64,000 bases of DNA from UBA5158 sp963692955 (GCA_963692955.1 OY843587.1:1488001-1552000), one strand, 5' to 3'; shown: positions 44,201 to 53,619, counted from the stretch's first letter. The notes: a model not told the origin generated them from the sequence alone. A program made the numbers and translations.

Positions 44201-44869
44201 ATGCAACGTAATGATATTAAAGTCATTAATCAAGGATCTTCGCTCACTATCAATTCGGTTTTACGCAACACTTACATGTTGCTTAGTTTGACCCTTTTAT
44301 TCAGCGCAGGTTGCGCTTACTACGCGGTAGTGACAGATGCGCCTTACAGTCTTATCGCCGTCATCGCTTCTTTTGCGATGTTATTCGCGATTACTGCTTT
44401 GCGCAATAGCGCTTGGGGTATCTTAGGCGTGTTCGTGTTTACGGGTTTAATGGGTTATTCCATGGGGCCTTTCCTCAATCATTTCATCAAAGGCTACTCT
44501 AACGGCACAGAATTAATTGTGACGGCCATGGCCGGGACTGGCTTAAGTTTCTTCTTAAGTTCCGCTTATATTTTGGTAACGAAGAAAGACATGAGCGCCT
44601 GGTCTAGATTTTTAATGATTGGTTTAGTCGTGGCGATTGTGTGCAGTTTGGCGAATATATTTTTGAAAATGCCAGGCATTCAATTAGCGGTATCTGCCGC
44701 GTTAACGTTTATTTCCGTGATGTTAATGATGTTTGATACTAGCCGCATCGTGAATGGCGGCGAAACCAATTACATCATGGCGACCGTCAGTTTGTTTATC
44801 GATATCGTTATGTTGTTCCAGAATTTGTTAATGCTGTTAGGCGCGTTTAGCGGTAATAGCAGAGATTAA
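44201..44869 (+). CDS. Bax inhibitor-1 (BI-1/YccA) family membrane protein
   Basis: 222 residues with seven hydrophobic segments. The BI-1/TMBIM pattern is clear: N-terminal VLRNTYMLLSLTLLFSAGCA, GYSMGPFL in the middle, AMAGTGLSFFLSSAYIL, and the C-terminal block MMFDTSRIVNGG with TNYIMATVSLFIDIVMLFQN. E. coli YccA interacts with the FtsH protease; others are pH-regulated calcium leak channels. TTTGGAGG gives a strong ribosome site. It is a single gene, convergent with dnaQ. Confidence 0.93.
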   Translation: MQRNDIKVINQGSSLTINSVLRNTYMLLSLTLLFSAGCAYYAVVTDAPYSLIAVIASFAMLFAITALRNSAWGILGVFVFTGLMGYSMGPFLNHFIKGYSNGTELIVTAMAGTGLSFFLSSAYILVTKKDMSAWSRFLMIGLVVAIVCSLANIFLKMPGIQLAVSAALTFISVMLMMFDTSRIVNGGETNYIMATVSLFIDIVMLFQNLLMLLGAFSGNSRD

Positions 44870-44888
44870 TTAATGCGGTCGGTGTGGT

Positions 44889-44910
44889 CATTCCCGTTAA
44901 CGCGGGAATG
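44889..44910. repeat. palindromic element between convergent genes
   Basis: CATTCCCG-TTAACG-CGGGAATG is an 8-pair stem, preceded by GT, matching the general form of short dispersed GTCATTCCCGC...GCGGGAATG elements in many gammaproteobacterial genomes. It lies between the BI-1 stop and the dnaQ 3' end, without a T-run. A half copy (TCATTCCCGCG) is visible at about 58720. Confidence 0.5.
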
Positions 44911-44916
44911 GCTTCG

Positions 44917-45633
44917 CTAAGCTTCACTCATTTCTTGCAGCCACAAACAAGCGCCCTTCTCCGCTAATTGTTTCAACCGAATAGTATGTGCATCCAACTC
45001 TTCCGCATTCGCTTTCAACACCGTTAAATTATACTCTCTGATCTTCACCGCGGCAGTATTGTTATTTTGTTTCGCCTTGTCCTCCTGCGCTTCTTGAGCG
45101 CCAAATAAGGTCGCTTGACCACCGGTCATCGCTAAGAACACTCGCGCTAGCAAATGCGCGTCTAAGAGCGCGCCGTGATGTTCACGGTGGGAATTATCGA
45201 TGCTGTAGCGTTTGCATAACGCGTCTAGGCTGTTGCGTTGGCCGACGTGCAACTGCCGTGCTAAAACTAACGTGTCGACGACGCGGCAATAATGCATGAG
45301 CGGTTGCCAAGATTTTTTTAACGCCGCTAATTCATAATTGATAAACCCGACGTCGAACGGCGCGTTGTGAATAATTAATTCGGCGTTGCCGATAAATTCC
45401 ATCAACTGATCCGCCACTCGCGAAAAAATCGGTTTATCCAGTAAAAATTCCGCGGTGATGTTATGCACCGCCAGCGCTCCCGCTTCGATATCGCGTTCCG
45501 GATTAATGTAAGTATGATAATGATTACCCGTTAATTTGCGGTTCACCATTTCCACGCAGCCGATTTCAATGATGCGGTGTCCCTGGTCCACATACAAACC
45601 AGTCGTTTCAGTATCTAAAATAATTTGCCGCAT
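44917..45633 (-). CDS. dnaQ: DNA polymerase III epsilon subunit
   Basis: 3'-5' proofreading exonuclease of the replicase. 238 residues. Exo I is IILDTETTGL (D7, E9); Exo II is HNAPFDVGFINYEL; Exo III is REHHGALLDAHLLARVF with the catalytic His and Asp. The C-terminal part after about 185 is the alpha-binding segment. Its ATG follows the rnhA stop by 3 bases; the rnhA-dnaQ arrangement is conserved, here in the same direction, rather than divergent as in E. coli. Confidence 0.95.
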   Translation of the reverse strand: MRQIILDTETTGLYVDQGHRIIEIGCVEMVNRKLTGNHYHTYINPERDIEAGALAVHNITAEFLLDKPIFSRVADQLMEFIGNAELIIHNAPFDVGFINYELAALKKSWQPLMHYCRVVDTLVLARQLHVGQRNSLDALCKRYSIDNSHREHHGALLDAHLLARVFLAMTGGQATLFGAQEAQEDKAKQNNNTAAVKIREYNLTVLKANAEELDAHTIRLKQLAEKGACLWLQEMSEA

Positions 45634-45636
45634 TTA

Positions 45637-46080
45637 TTATTCGCCCTTTAACAATTGATCTATCGCTTGGTTCGCTAACGCGTCGGCCAAATCATTTTCC
45701 GGATGGTCGCTGTGGCCCTTCACCCAATGCCAACTGACTTTATGACGACTGGCTTCGTGATCCAGCAACTGCCATAAATCGGCGTTTTTTACGGGTTTTT
45801 TATCGGCTTTTTTCCAATTCTTTTTTTTCCAACCTGGCAACCATTCAGAAATTCCCTTTTGCACGTATTGAGAATCGGTATATAACTCTACTAAACAAGG
45901 TTCGCGTAACGCAGCTAACGCTTGAATCGCCGCCATCAATTCCATGCGGTTATTGGTGGTGCTGGACTCGCCGCCGAATAAGGTTTTTTCTTTTTTCCCA
46001 TAACGCAGTAATACGCCCCAGCCACCCGGGCCGGGATTACCGCGGCAGGCGCCGTCTGTGTAAATCGTTATGTGTTTCAT
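45637..46080 (-). CDS. rnhA: ribonuclease HI
   Basis: Degrades RNA in RNA-DNA hybrids. 147 residues. ITIYTDGACRGNPGPGGWG holds D9, TNNRMELMAAIQAL holds E47, YTDSQYV holds D69, and GHSDHPENDLADALA carries the fourth acidic residue and the conserved His. The basic handle (GWKKKNWKKADKKPVKN) is present, as in E. coli RNase HI. Cotranscribed with the methyltransferase gene upstream and dnaQ downstream. Confidence 0.97.
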   Translation of the reverse strand: MKHITIYTDGACRGNPGPGGWGVLLRYGKKEKTLFGGESSTTNNRMELMAAIQALAALREPCLVELYTDSQYVQKGISEWLPGWKKKNWKKADKKPVKNADLWQLLDHEASRHKVSWHWVKGHSDHPENDLADALANQAIDQLLKGE

Positions 46081-46095
46081 TTAAAAATTTCCATG

Positions 46096-46857
46096 TTAAC
46101 GCTGATTTCTCACGGTGGGTCTAGGTACGCCGATCACCGGCAAACGCACATCGGAAAGTTTTTGCTTCCACGTTAATTTAATCGGCGTTAACGGGATGAC
46201 TTTGGCTTGCGCGACAATGAGGTAAATTCCGCCTAGGGGTAAATGCAAATTCCGTCCCAACCATTCCATAAACGTTAATTTATTATAAAAATTTTCATTG
46301 TTGACCGGCGGGCGGTATAAAAAACTTTTATGTTTAATTAACTCAAAATCAGCTAACGCCAACCATTCTGTGACGGATGACGCGCTGAAAAAAGTTCCCG
46401 ACCAGGGCGGATGTTTTTCCCTACTCCATAATTTTTTTATGCCCCATAAGCTATAGGGATTAAAACCAAAAATGACGATGTGTCCTTGCGGCTTCACGAT
46501 CCGGCAAGCTTCCGCTAAGGCTTGGCGCGGATTATCGATATATTCGAGAATATGCGGCAATAATACCAAATCGATGCTGCCCGACGCGATCGGTAAATCG
46601 TGTAAGCCGCTTTCAATGCCGAAAATATTTTTTTGCTGTTGATGACTTAGTAGCGGGCTTAATAAAATTTGATTGGGGATGACGCTCGATTTCAATAGAT
46701 CCAGTTGGCGCGGCGCGCCGATCAGCAACGATTGCGTGCCATAAAACTGCGCGAGGATAGCAGGTAAGATTTTTTTTTCCGCGTCTAATACCATTTGGCC
46801 TGGAAATTTTTCCAGCCAATTATTCCACTGTTGAATGGTACGATAAGTTTTCGGCAA
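46096..46857 (-). CDS. SAM-dependent methyltransferase, YafS-like
   Basis: 253 residues of a class I methyltransferase. VLLPHILEYIDNPRQALAEA and IVKPQGHIVIFGFNPYSLWG are the post-I motifs; the glycine-rich motif I is degenerate (LLIGAPRQLDL). The position between gloB and rnhA is that of yafS in E. coli. The substrate is unknown. No ATG or GTG fits, so a TTG at 46857 (MPKTYRTIQQWNNW) is the probable start, with GGGATG upstream; the next in-frame ATG is 20 codons inside. Confidence 0.85.
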   Translation of the reverse strand: MPKTYRTIQQWNNWLEKFPGQMVLDAEKKILPAILAQFYGTQSLLIGAPRQLDLLKSSVIPNQILLSPLLSHQQQKNIFGIESGLHDLPIASGSIDLVLLPHILEYIDNPRQALAEACRIVKPQGHIVIFGFNPYSLWGIKKLWSREKHPPWSGTFFSASSVTEWLALADFELIKHKSFLYRPPVNNENFYNKLTFMEWLGRNLHLPLGGIYLIVAQAKVIPLTPIKLTWKQKLSDVRLPVIGVPRPTVRNQR

Positions 46858-47030
46858 GACACCACATCCCTTTTGTTACTCGTGTGTAAATATAACATAG
46901 GAATCTTCACGAGATCATATTTTCGTGAGAGTTTGAATTGGTCAGATTTTGTAAAAACTCATTGGTCTTGGTTCGAATCGCTCTAGCCTGTCAGCTTGAC
47001 CTGACCCATTTTATCTGTAGTATAAATAGG

Positions 47031-47804
47031 ATGTTAGATATCATCCCAATATCGGCTTTTAAAGATAATTATATTTGGCTGCTTGCCAGTGATAATTATC
47101 AATGCGCTATTGTTGATCCTGGTGATGCCGCCCCGGTGTTAGAGGTATTGCGGCAACGCAATCTTACCTTACGCTCGATTCTGATCACTCACCATCATCA
47201 TGATCATGTTGGCGGTGTTGATAAACTTTATAAAGAATTTCCTGATATTTCCATTTATGGTCCCGCGCACGAATCGATTCCGAATTTAAATCATCCAGTC
47301 AAAGAAAATGATACGGTGGAGTTAGATTTTTTAGCGTTGCGTTTGCGCGTTATTGAGATTCCCGGTCATACGCTGGGGCATATCGCTTATTATGGAAATC
47401 ACCTGTTATTTTGCGGTGATACGCTTTTTTCCGCGGGTTGCGGGAAAATCTTTGAAGGCACGCCGGCGCAAATGTTTGCGTCACTAACCAAATTAGCTAA
47501 CTTACCTGACGCTACTTTGATTTATTGCGCGCATGAGTACACACAAAACAATTTACGATTCGCGCAAACGGTTGAACCCAATAATTCTAATATAAAAAAA
47601 CGTTTACAAGAAGTAACAGCACTACGCGAAAAAAATCTACCGACGTTACCCAGTATCTTGAGTGGCGAAAAGCTTACAAATCCTTTTTTACGCGGCGAGA
47701 TCGATTCTGTGATAAACTCACTGAGCTTGCAGTATGGCAAGCCATTTACAGATCCGATCGATATTTTTAAAACCCTACGCGCTTGGAAAGATACTTTTTC
47801 CTAA
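47031..47804 (+). CDS. gloB: hydroxyacylglutathione hydrolase (glyoxalase II)
   Basis: Hydrolyses S-lactoylglutathione to lactate and glutathione, the last step of methylglyoxal detoxification. 257 residues from ATG 47031 (MLDIIPISAFKDNYIW, the typical start); the open frame runs 31 codons further upstream without family similarity. The binuclear metal site is LITHHHHDHVGG (H54, H56, D58, H59), with GHTLGHIAYY and the later HEYTQNNLRFA. Divergent from the methyltransferase gene; mltD follows 42 bases downstream. Confidence 0.96.
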   Translation: MLDIIPISAFKDNYIWLLASDNYQCAIVDPGDAAPVLEVLRQRNLTLRSILITHHHHDHVGGVDKLYKEFPDISIYGPAHESIPNLNHPVKENDTVELDFLALRLRVIEIPGHTLGHIAYYGNHLLFCGDTLFSAGCGKIFEGTPAQMFASLTKLANLPDATLIYCAHEYTQNNLRFAQTVEPNNSNIKKRLQEVTALREKNLPTLPSILSGEKLTNPFLRGEIDSVINSLSLQYGKPFTDPIDIFKTLRAWKDTFS

Positions 47805-47846
47805 GTGTGCGGATTGCGATACTAAATGGATGAATGAGTCATTAAC

Positions 47847-49415
47847 ATGATGCGAAATGGGTGCAAAAAATTCATTCTTCTAGCCGTATCCGGTCTCTGT
47901 TGCGCACTCACGAATTTAGTTTTCGCCTATCCGAATTTAGAAGGCATTCAGATTTATCAAAAGAACGTCCATTTGATTCCCGAGCGCAAACAAAGTCTCG
48001 ACGATGATATCGACCGCTACCGCAACGCGGAAGATTTATGGGACACGCTGCGGCAGGAATTTTCGCTTAATCACCATGAAGATGATCCCCTGGTGCAAGC
48101 GCAAATCGAATGGTTCATGCAGCATCAAGATTTCTTACTAAATTCCGCCGACCGTGCTTCTCCTTATCTCTATTATATTTTACAACAATCACGCAAACGC
48201 GGGTTGCCCGCGGAAATTGTGTTATTACCGATGATTGAAAGCGCGTTTAATCCCTTCGCTTATTCACCCGCGGGCGCCGCTGGCATTTGGCAAATGATGC
48301 CGGATACCGCGACGGGTTATGGTATCCATCAAGATTGGTGGTATGACGGCCGCCGTGACGTTATCACATCGACAAAAGCCGCGTTAAATTATTTGAGTTA
48401 TCTATCGAGCTTTTTTGGCAACAATTGGTTTTTGGCGTTAGCCGCCTATGATACTGGCGAAGGGAATGTGTTAAGCGCGATTAAACGTAATATCCGCGAT
48501 GGCTACAACACGGATTTTTGGTCGCTGCCACTCGCGCAAGAAACGCGGGATTACGTGCCGCGTCTACTCGCGCTGGCGGAAATCATCGCGCATCCGGAAA
48601 AATATCCCGTGTATTTTCCACCGGTACATAACGCGCCTTATCTCGCGCAGATCGATATCGGTGAGCAAATCGATTTGAAACACGCGGCGAATTTAGCGGG
48701 GCTCAGCATGAAGCGCATCATGCAATTGAATCCAGGCTTCAATCACGCGACGACTTCGCCGAACGGTCCGCATAAAATTTTATTACCGATTGAAAATGTC
48801 GCGCACTTTTCTGAAAACTTCGCCATGTTGCCTTCTTATCAGCGTACTGATAGACAGTTTTATCATGTGCGTACGGGCGAAACATTAAAGAGTATCGCGA
48901 GACAATTTAATAGCACTGTGAAAGAATTACGGCGCATGAATCAACTAGCTAGAAATGACGTGCGGCCGGGAAAAAATATTTTTGTACCACGCAGTACGCC
49001 ATCGCCAAGCCGCGCGATCTTAGCAGCGGCGAAAACTTCGCATCCCGCGTTTGTGTCGCATGATTATGAATCGGCGCTGCCACCGCATCCAAAACCCAAA
49101 AACGCGTCCGAAGCGTTGATGTATGCGAATAAAGCCGCGGAACATTCGCACGATAAATTAATTCAAGCGTTAAGAGATATTAACAAACATTATGTCGTGC
49201 AACCTGGCGATACGATTTATATGACGCGCCGCGGTGATGATTTAGAACGTATCGCGAAACATTTCCACGTTTCAAAAGTCGAGCTACTGGCTTCCAATCC
49301 TATCGATGGTAGAAAGCCGTTGCGCTCAGGCGTACGCATGGTCATTCCGACCCATCCACGCGCCCAAGTTGTGGTTAATAATACTGACTTCACCATTCCA
49401 TCGTATACTTGGTAA
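47847..49415 (+). CDS. mltD: membrane-bound lytic murein transglycosylase D with two LysM domains
   Basis: Cleaves the MurNAc-GlcNAc bond in peptidoglycan. 522 residues with a signal peptide (ILLAVSGLCCALTNLVFA). The SLT domain shows MIESAFNPFAYSPAGAAGIW with the catalytic Glu, then MMPDTATGYGI and ALAAYDTGEGNV. Two LysM repeats follow, near 340-385 (YHVRTGETLKSIARQFNSTV) and 450-500 (YVVQPGDTIYMTRRGDDLER). No lipobox is evident at the signal, unlike E. coli MltD. The gloB-mltD order matches E. coli. A second ATG is one codon downstream. Confidence 0.93.
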   Translation: MMRNGCKKFILLAVSGLCCALTNLVFAYPNLEGIQIYQKNVHLIPERKQSLDDDIDRYRNAEDLWDTLRQEFSLNHHEDDPLVQAQIEWFMQHQDFLLNSADRASPYLYYILQQSRKRGLPAEIVLLPMIESAFNPFAYSPAGAAGIWQMMPDTATGYGIHQDWWYDGRRDVITSTKAALNYLSYLSSFFGNNWFLALAAYDTGEGNVLSAIKRNIRDGYNTDFWSLPLAQETRDYVPRLLALAEIIAHPEKYPVYFPPVHNAPYLAQIDIGEQIDLKHAANLAGLSMKRIMQLNPGFNHATTSPNGPHKILLPIENVAHFSENFAMLPSYQRTDRQFYHVRTGETLKSIARQFNSTVKELRRMNQLARNDVRPGKNIFVPRSTPSPSRAILAAAKTSHPAFVSHDYESALPPHPKPKNASEALMYANKAAEHSHDKLIQALRDINKHYVVQPGDTIYMTRRGDDLERIAKHFHVSKVELLASNPIDGRKPLRSGVRMVIPTHPRAQVVVNNTDFTIPSYTW

Positions 49416-49543
49416 CTAAACCAGAAAGTCCTCCTAACTCCCCAACTTCTCCTAATTCTCCAAGCTCCCCGCCCCCCAAACGCTCTAGGCATTCTGAACT
49501 GAGTACACTTAATAGTTCAATAAGTTCAGTAATTTACCATTAG
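49409..49543 (+). pseudogene. possible gene remnant encoding a Pro/Ser-rich basic tail
   Basis: After the mltD stop, the reading frame of base 49421 is open from 49388 to a TAG at 49541. It encodes a low-complexity tail (PPNSPTSPNSPSSPPP), a basic patch (KRSRH) and SELSTLNSSISS. No ATG starts it; only a TTG at 49409 inside mltD is available. The DNA is a pyrimidine tract with two imperfect 18-base copies of the pattern CTCCTAAnTCnCCAA. It could be the leftover C-terminus of an effector-like gene, or just a C-rich intergenic tract. Confidence 0.3.
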
Positions 49544-49615
49544 CTGTCCACAAATATTCATCTACCTGCTATAATAGGACTAATAATTTACAGTAAAAAA
49601 ACGATGAGGTGGTAA

Positions 49616-51685
49616 ATGTTTGAAAAGACCCTGTGGGAGATCTCCGAAATTGAGGATACCCTAGTTTATGAGCAGGAAATGATCAAGATATATTATGATT
49701 GTGGCAAGGCGCTCATCGCTGATAAAAATAACTCGAGTGCAGATTATAGTGCCGAGTTTATCATTCCTCTATGGGCCGAAATGTTGCCTAGTGATCCTGC
49801 TAAATTAAAAAAAATAATCGCAAGGCTTGATAAAATTCTTGATTTCAAAACCAAAGGCTATACAGAAGAAAGAGGAGCTAGTGCATTTACACAATTGCAT
49901 AGCGCAGCCTCATTTAAGTTAAGTAGCTTGGAGAAGAAGAGTGACACCATGTACGAGACGATAAAAAAGAATGAAGCAAATATCGCAACTCAAGAAGCCA
50001 TAATCGCCGCGAACTTACAAAATAATATAACAGATAATTCACGACCTAATGAAAGAATCCGTGTGAGTCGAAGTGAAATTAAGATTTTACTAAAAGCCTT
50101 ATCGTTAGGCAAAGGTGTGTATGACAAAGCGACGGGTCAACCTATTTTTCGACGACTCACGACTTTAATCGAATCATTAAACCATTTGACACCATTCGTA
50201 CCCGAAGACATACGATTAGATATGATTAAGCAATTCCGTGCACTGTCTCACCAGTTACCTATCATTGCGAAAATAAATCCTGATAATCAAGAAGAATATC
50301 GTTCCGCTCTTGAAGGCCTTAAGTCAGAAACATATAAAGCTGTTATGCTTTTGGCTGGTAATGCTAAGTTACAATTACACAAAATCAAAGATAATATTTC
50401 TCAAAACACTTTCACTGAGATTGATAACCAAATTAAGGGTTTCGGAAATTTTTCGGCTATATTAAACGCTGACGTTGATCAGCACGATGTTTATGAACTT
50501 ATCGTCGATAAATTCGCTCTTATGTATACGGACTTAGCTAAAGCTATTAAACATGCGCCCACTTCTCCAAAAGAAGAAAAACATCGTAATATCGAAGAAA
50601 AAGCCACACAATTTGCGGAAAAAGATATAAACACGGATGAATATCCGTATCAGATGAGCGGCGCTGATTTGCGGCAATCGCAGAATGAAAGTTACATATT
50701 CGTTTTGGAAAAAAATTATGTTGAAATCGCCAATAAAAATAAATTTCTCGTTAGGGGTATCAAGAATGATAATTTATTTCAGATCAAACATGACATTGGG
50801 CGTTCACTCAGAATTAATGGCATAGATTTACGTGGTAAAATTTTCGAAAATGATGCTGCGCTAAAAGCTTTCTTAATCGAGCAATTAGGCCCGGAACATA
50901 CCGCCAATTTAATTCTTCATTACGATCAAACGTTGCCAATTTTAATTAGTGGTGCTATTAACAAAAGTGGCGGCGCCAATATTATGGGTGGCATCGAATT
51001 CAATCCTATGGGCAAAACCGACGAAAAAGGCGAAACAATCAGTCATACAGAAAATGTTTATGTAAAAGATGGCGTATTATATCGCGACGCTGTGGTAGAA
51101 AATTTTAGAGTTTACGTTCCTGAAGACCAACATATGGGCGATAACGAGCGCTGGATTTATAAGACAAATATAAAACTGTTAAGTACCCTTTCGGCTGATG
51201 GGTTTGAAGTTGTAAAAGTCGGTACGGATAACGCGTTTATATCTAATTCCATATTGCAAAAATCGACTCATATAGATTTAAAAACGTTACTCACTAAAGT
51301 GCTTGAGTTTGAGAATTACATACTAAGCAAGAAAGAAGAGTTTTCACAAAAAGGTGAAAAAACTCAGAAAAAGTTCGAACTGACTGAAAAAACCTTAACG
51401 GCTATTCAAGAATTTAAAACTGGAAAATTGACATTAGGGAAATTTAAAGATCAAATTCATGAATTAAGTTTGAAAGACATACCACACGTCGGCAATTTAG
51501 GTAAGGCTAAAGGGCTTCTTCTTCGAACAAAACCTGGGATTATTACGACGTTGGAAAATTTTGACAGCACACTTGAACTGATTGTAAAGAAAATTAATGC
51601 ACAAGCGGAGAAATATAAAGTCGGCACTGCGAACAGCCCGAAAAATCTCTCCGCTTCACCTTCATTAAGCCGTTCACGCTCATAG
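49616..51685 (+). CDS. large coiled-coil-containing protein, unknown (effector candidate)
   Basis: 689 residues; no family is recognised. No signal peptide or membrane segment is seen. The first third is helical and charged (KKSDTMYETIKKNEANIATQ and similar, likely coiled coil). Residues about 360-560 form a mixed alpha/beta region (LILHYDQTLPILISGAINKS, NVYVKDGVLYRDAVVENF). The tail is Ser/Pro/Arg-rich (SPKNLSASPSLSRSRS). GATGAGGTGG gives a good ribosome site. Codon use is AT-rich compared with the neighbours. It is convergent with the kinase-like gene, 3 bases between stops. Its size, solubility and position in an accessory segment fit a secreted effector, but no export signal can be confirmed. 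Confidence 0.6.
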   Translation: MFEKTLWEISEIEDTLVYEQEMIKIYYDCGKALIADKNNSSADYSAEFIIPLWAEMLPSDPAKLKKIIARLDKILDFKTKGYTEERGASAFTQLHSAASFKLSSLEKKSDTMYETIKKNEANIATQEAIIAANLQNNITDNSRPNERIRVSRSEIKILLKALSLGKGVYDKATGQPIFRRLTTLIESLNHLTPFVPEDIRLDMIKQFRALSHQLPIIAKINPDNQEEYRSALEGLKSETYKAVMLLAGNAKLQLHKIKDNISQNTFTEIDNQIKGFGNFSAILNADVDQHDVYELIVDKFALMYTDLAKAIKHAPTSPKEEKHRNIEEKATQFAEKDINTDEYPYQMSGADLRQSQNESYIFVLEKNYVEIANKNKFLVRGIKNDNLFQIKHDIGRSLRINGIDLRGKIFENDAALKAFLIEQLGPEHTANLILHYDQTLPILISGAINKSGGANIMGGIEFNPMGKTDEKGETISHTENVYVKDGVLYRDAVVENFRVYVPEDQHMGDNERWIYKTNIKLLSTLSADGFEVVKVGTDNAFISNSILQKSTHIDLKTLLTKVLEFENYILSKKEEFSQKGEKTQKKFELTEKTLTAIQEFKTGKLTLGKFKDQIHELSLKDIPHVGNLGKAKGLLLRTKPGIITTLENFDSTLELIVKKINAQAEKYKVGTANSPKNLSASPSLSRSRS

Positions 51686-51688
51686 TTT

Positions 51689-53320
51689 CTATGAGTGGCG
51701 CGCGCGTTTATTGACATGCATCGTTGCATCCACTTTATTTCTCATGGCTTGTAAACTTTCATATAAGACGTGTAAAAGATTCTTCATTAAAATATTTTTA
51801 AAAGTATGTCCGCCGAACGTGCGCTGATCGCCAAGATAATCGTTAATTTTTTTGAAGGCTGTTTTATAATCTGTGTCAGGTGTAATTTCAGCAACTAAGT
51901 CATTCGCGTCATCGAAATTGATTCTTTGAAAAAAGGTTGGCTGCGTGGCGCATAAATTACGTGTCGCCGCGTTTTTGATCATTACCTGGTAATTTGCCAC
52001 TGATTCAACGATGACATGCTGGATCGTCATAGCAAAATTTCTTTTAAAAATTTCATTGAGTTCGTTCATTTCGCTTTGATACTCCATTTCAAATTCACGC
52101 AAATGACGCAGTAATTTAGCGCAGGGTTGATGTGTTTTAATAAAAACAGAAACATTGTTCGCATGCTTTTTTGCAGCCATTTTAATTTGTCTAAAGCTGT
52201 ATTTACTATTTTTGGCGCTCGCGAAATTATGGAATGAAGGGTAAAAAGTCTCCATTAAATGCGCGACATCTGTCCCGCTGCGGTAAAGTACGTTAATTGG
52301 CATCGGTAACAAGTAATGCGCGTCATTTAATTCTGCGATAGAACCGGAAATGACATAACCGTTAATGGATAAAGAGCGTTTAGCACTGGCATTGACTTGC
52401 TGAAAATAGCGCTTTCGCCGTGTCTCATCCTTACCAAAGAATGGACTATCTAATGCGGTATTTAAACATGCTCGGGATTCTGGTTTCGGACAAGTTAAGG
52501 ATGCGATAAGAGCAGATAATAATTGTAACTGTAACGCAAAATCAGGTTTCAGCGCGGTGGATGTTTGAAAGCTTTTTTGTTGCGTCATACGTTCCAATAA
52601 GAATTTTACTGTTAAGCCAACCGCATAACAATCATTGGCTCGATAATCCATATTCGCTAACACTTCCGCGTCGACTATATATTCAGGGCTATGATACTCA
52701 ACAGACCCTACTCGTCTCAGTGGCGCATGTATAGCTACGCCGAAATTATTGACTTCGATTACATCGTCATGATCACATAATTTTAAAATGTATTTGCCAT
52801 TTTGTTCAAATACCAAAAAATTTTCTGGCTTGATGTCGCGATGAGCTAAACGCTTAGCATGGTAATTATCAACTGCTAATAACACTTGCGCGATCAACTC
52901 ACGGAGATTTTCTAGGCTGCAATGATCATTAAATATTTCCGTCTTTGAGAAATTAAATAAATCACTTAACTCCGTATATTCTGAAATTAAAGTGCCATTC
53001 GCGCCGCGATATAAATAGGTATGATTAAAAGCGGAGTCGATTCTTTTCCGAATTAAAGTATCTTCAGCTCTAATTGCATCTTTGATATTTTTACCGACTA
53101 CGCCATTATCTTTCATCAGCGGCGTTGAAAAAACGACTTGTAAGTTGTTAGCGCGCGTAGTGGCGCCTTTCGTTTTTATTGTTGCTGTGACACCTGTGAC
53201 GGTGTAAATAGAATGGGTATTGAAGATAGAATAGGAAAAATTGCATTCTACTGGCGTAGTTTGCAAATTCTCTAACGAGTTAATTTGTTCAATCATTTTT
53301 TGTAATAGTCTGCTTGGCAT
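51689..53320 (-). CDS. atypical Ser/Thr protein-kinase-like protein (effector candidate)
   Basis: 543 residues. The catalytic loop is intact: HRDIKPEN at 160-167 (D162, K164, N167). The metal-binding DFG is replaced by CDHDD (D183). SPEYI at 211-215 stands for APE, followed by NDCYAVGLTVKFLLERM (kinase helix F). A recognisable Gly-rich loop and VAIK lysine are not evident in residues 1-90, so the N-lobe is very divergent. Residues 330-543 are helical and unrecognised. No membrane segment, unlike PASTA-type bacterial kinases. Kinases of this soluble, divergent kind are frequent among Legionella and Coxiella effectors (LegK, CstK). GAGAGAGA precedes the ATG. Confidence 0.8.
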   Translation of the reverse strand: MPSRLLQKMIEQINSLENLQTTPVECNFSYSIFNTHSIYTVTGVTATIKTKGATTRANNLQVVFSTPLMKDNGVVGKNIKDAIRAEDTLIRKRIDSAFNHTYLYRGANGTLISEYTELSDLFNFSKTEIFNDHCSLENLRELIAQVLLAVDNYHAKRLAHRDIKPENFLVFEQNGKYILKLCDHDDVIEVNNFGVAIHAPLRRVGSVEYHSPEYIVDAEVLANMDYRANDCYAVGLTVKFLLERMTQQKSFQTSTALKPDFALQLQLLSALIASLTCPKPESRACLNTALDSPFFGKDETRRKRYFQQVNASAKRSLSINGYVISGSIAELNDAHYLLPMPINVLYRSGTDVAHLMETFYPSFHNFASAKNSKYSFRQIKMAAKKHANNVSVFIKTHQPCAKLLRHLREFEMEYQSEMNELNEIFKRNFAMTIQHVIVESVANYQVMIKNAATRNLCATQPTFFQRINFDDANDLVAEITPDTDYKTAFKKINDYLGDQRTFGGHTFKNILMKNLLHVLYESLQAMRNKVDATMHVNKRARHS

Positions 53321-53619
53321 TTAATCTCTCTTTCTCTCGTTTTGTGGTTATTTATAGGTATACAAATTTTTTTGAAATGGGGCATAATATCATAACATAC
53401 TGATTCCATGATCATTTCTAAAATTATAATTTTATGAACATTATTTTAACAAATTGTTTCAAATAAATATACAACATATAAATTTATGGTCATTTTACAA
53501 CAGATTCATAGGGAAAATTGATTTAGAAAAGTACTAGGTGTCATAAGGGTAAACCCTAGGTTATTTTTAATCTAGTTTAGTGCATTCTATAACGTTCGAT
53601 ATATTTAAATAAGGATTAT
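53321..53619. other. AT-rich divergent intergenic region
   Basis: About 300 bases between the kinase-like gene and the 75-residue gene, strongly AT-rich, probably containing both promoters. No RNA gene or clear terminator was seen. An imperfect dyad around 53537-53559 (CTAGG ... CCTAG enclosing GGGTAAACCC) is the only structure noted. Confidence 0.5.

Noticed and set aside
46938..47030. 31-codon N-terminal extension of gloB
   Set aside because: No similarity to glyoxalase II; the family start MLDIIPISAFKDNYIW begins at 47031.
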